A DNA stretch of 64,000 bases from Maribacter arenosus (GTDB lineage Bacteria > Bacteroidota > Bacteroidia > Flavobacteriales > Flavobacteriaceae), in assembly GCF_014610845.1 (NCBI RefSeq), contig NZ_JABTCG010000003.1:434001-498000 (forward strand). Direction: 5' to 3'. Shown here one piece after another: positions 63,930 through 64,000 of this stretch. Position 1 is the first letter of the stretch. The number at the start of each line of letters is the position of its first letter. The position numbers were made by a program, and so were the translations under genes. Under the pieces are notes generated by a model. It did not search any database and had not been told where the DNA came from. It saw nothing but the letters and a program-made list of their open reading frames with translations.

Positions 63930-64000
63930 TTAATTTCTTTCTGTTTTGGGAACCAAATCCGTCAAGTCGCTAATTCGGATTGGCGTGCCTTTTTCAATAC
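63930..64000 (-). CDS. C-terminal tail of a further gene (partial)
   Basis: Only about 23 codons are visible on the minus strand, ending ISDLTDLVPKTERN and TAA at 63930. It runs off the right edge upstream of the histidine kinase gene in the same direction. Identity cannot be judged; another frame over the same bases also stays open briefly. Confidence 0.3.
   Translation of the reverse strand, partial: IEKGTPIRISDLTDLVPKTERN

Overview
The window is chromosomal DNA from a marine-type member of the Bacteroidota, most likely family Flavobacteriaceae. This rests on the AT-rich code, on starts with no Shine-Dalgarno sequence but with TAnnTTTG promoter elements, and on families typical of that group (DUF5606, DUF2853, DUF1080, DUF4091, DUF2911, NA37 nucleoid protein, Acr3/ArsM arsenic operon). 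No rRNA, tRNA, CRISPR array, insertion sequence or prophage was recognised. Species is not assignable by eye.

Layout. 1-6131: end of an ABC transporter, an orphan protein with kinase-like motifs, a nucleoid protein, heme A synthase (ctaA) and the CCA-adding enzyme. 6185-11567: a surface-polymer locus with a LicC-like nucleotidyltransferase, a TagB-like/GT2 fusion, a TagD-like cytidylyltransferase with a novel N-terminus, LicD and a second GT2; tsaC is coupled to it. 11816-14213: dapD, then ruvX, def and a DUF5606 gene. 14221-20678: a GyrI-like pseudogene with three stop codons, a serine carboxypeptidase, GH20, an SGNH hydrolase, a GlpF channel and a serine hydrolase. 20908-24371: a DUF2853 gene and the operon arsR-arsM-arsC-acr3. 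24567-31554: secreted carbohydrate-active and WD40/TolB-like proteins. 31657-36350: mazG, MATE, a small acidic protein, PAP2 and GT39. 36803-46292: CDP-alcohol transferase, SDR and MDR oxidoreductases, a frameshifted AI-2E permease, a P-loop kinase/APH pair, a YdjC remnant, a polyprenyl-type GT2 with a flippase-like protein, DUF2911 and galM. 46397-48942: ECF sigma factor, anti-sigma-like protein and a Met/Glu-rich secreted protein. 49037-55864: Gfo/Idh oxidoreductase, two DUF1080 proteins, msrA, dienelactone hydrolase and tesA. 55939-59180: ybbA-ybbP, divergent from tesA as in enterobacteria. 60830-64000: amidohydrolase, a HisKA_2 sensor kinase and the tail of a further gene.

Most novel element. 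Three small genes at 54023, 59478 and 60308 encode exported peptides of 72-91 residues. Their N-terminal halves are unrelated, but they share a very conserved basic C-terminus (YKFKN-[ST]-[KR]-[IV]-KKAL-[AS]-FTTK, ending in KLA or KLS). Each is preceded by the same four-site DNA array of about 10-bp elements. Two sites lie on the minus strand 20 bp apart, the next is 25 bp on and on the plus strand, and the fourth is 21 bp further. The last site is always 107-111 bp before the ATG. The sites resemble LytTR-type half-sites. Two of the three also share a CGAAAAATAAGGG block exactly 27 bp after the last site. This looks like a co-regulated peptide regulon not known to me.
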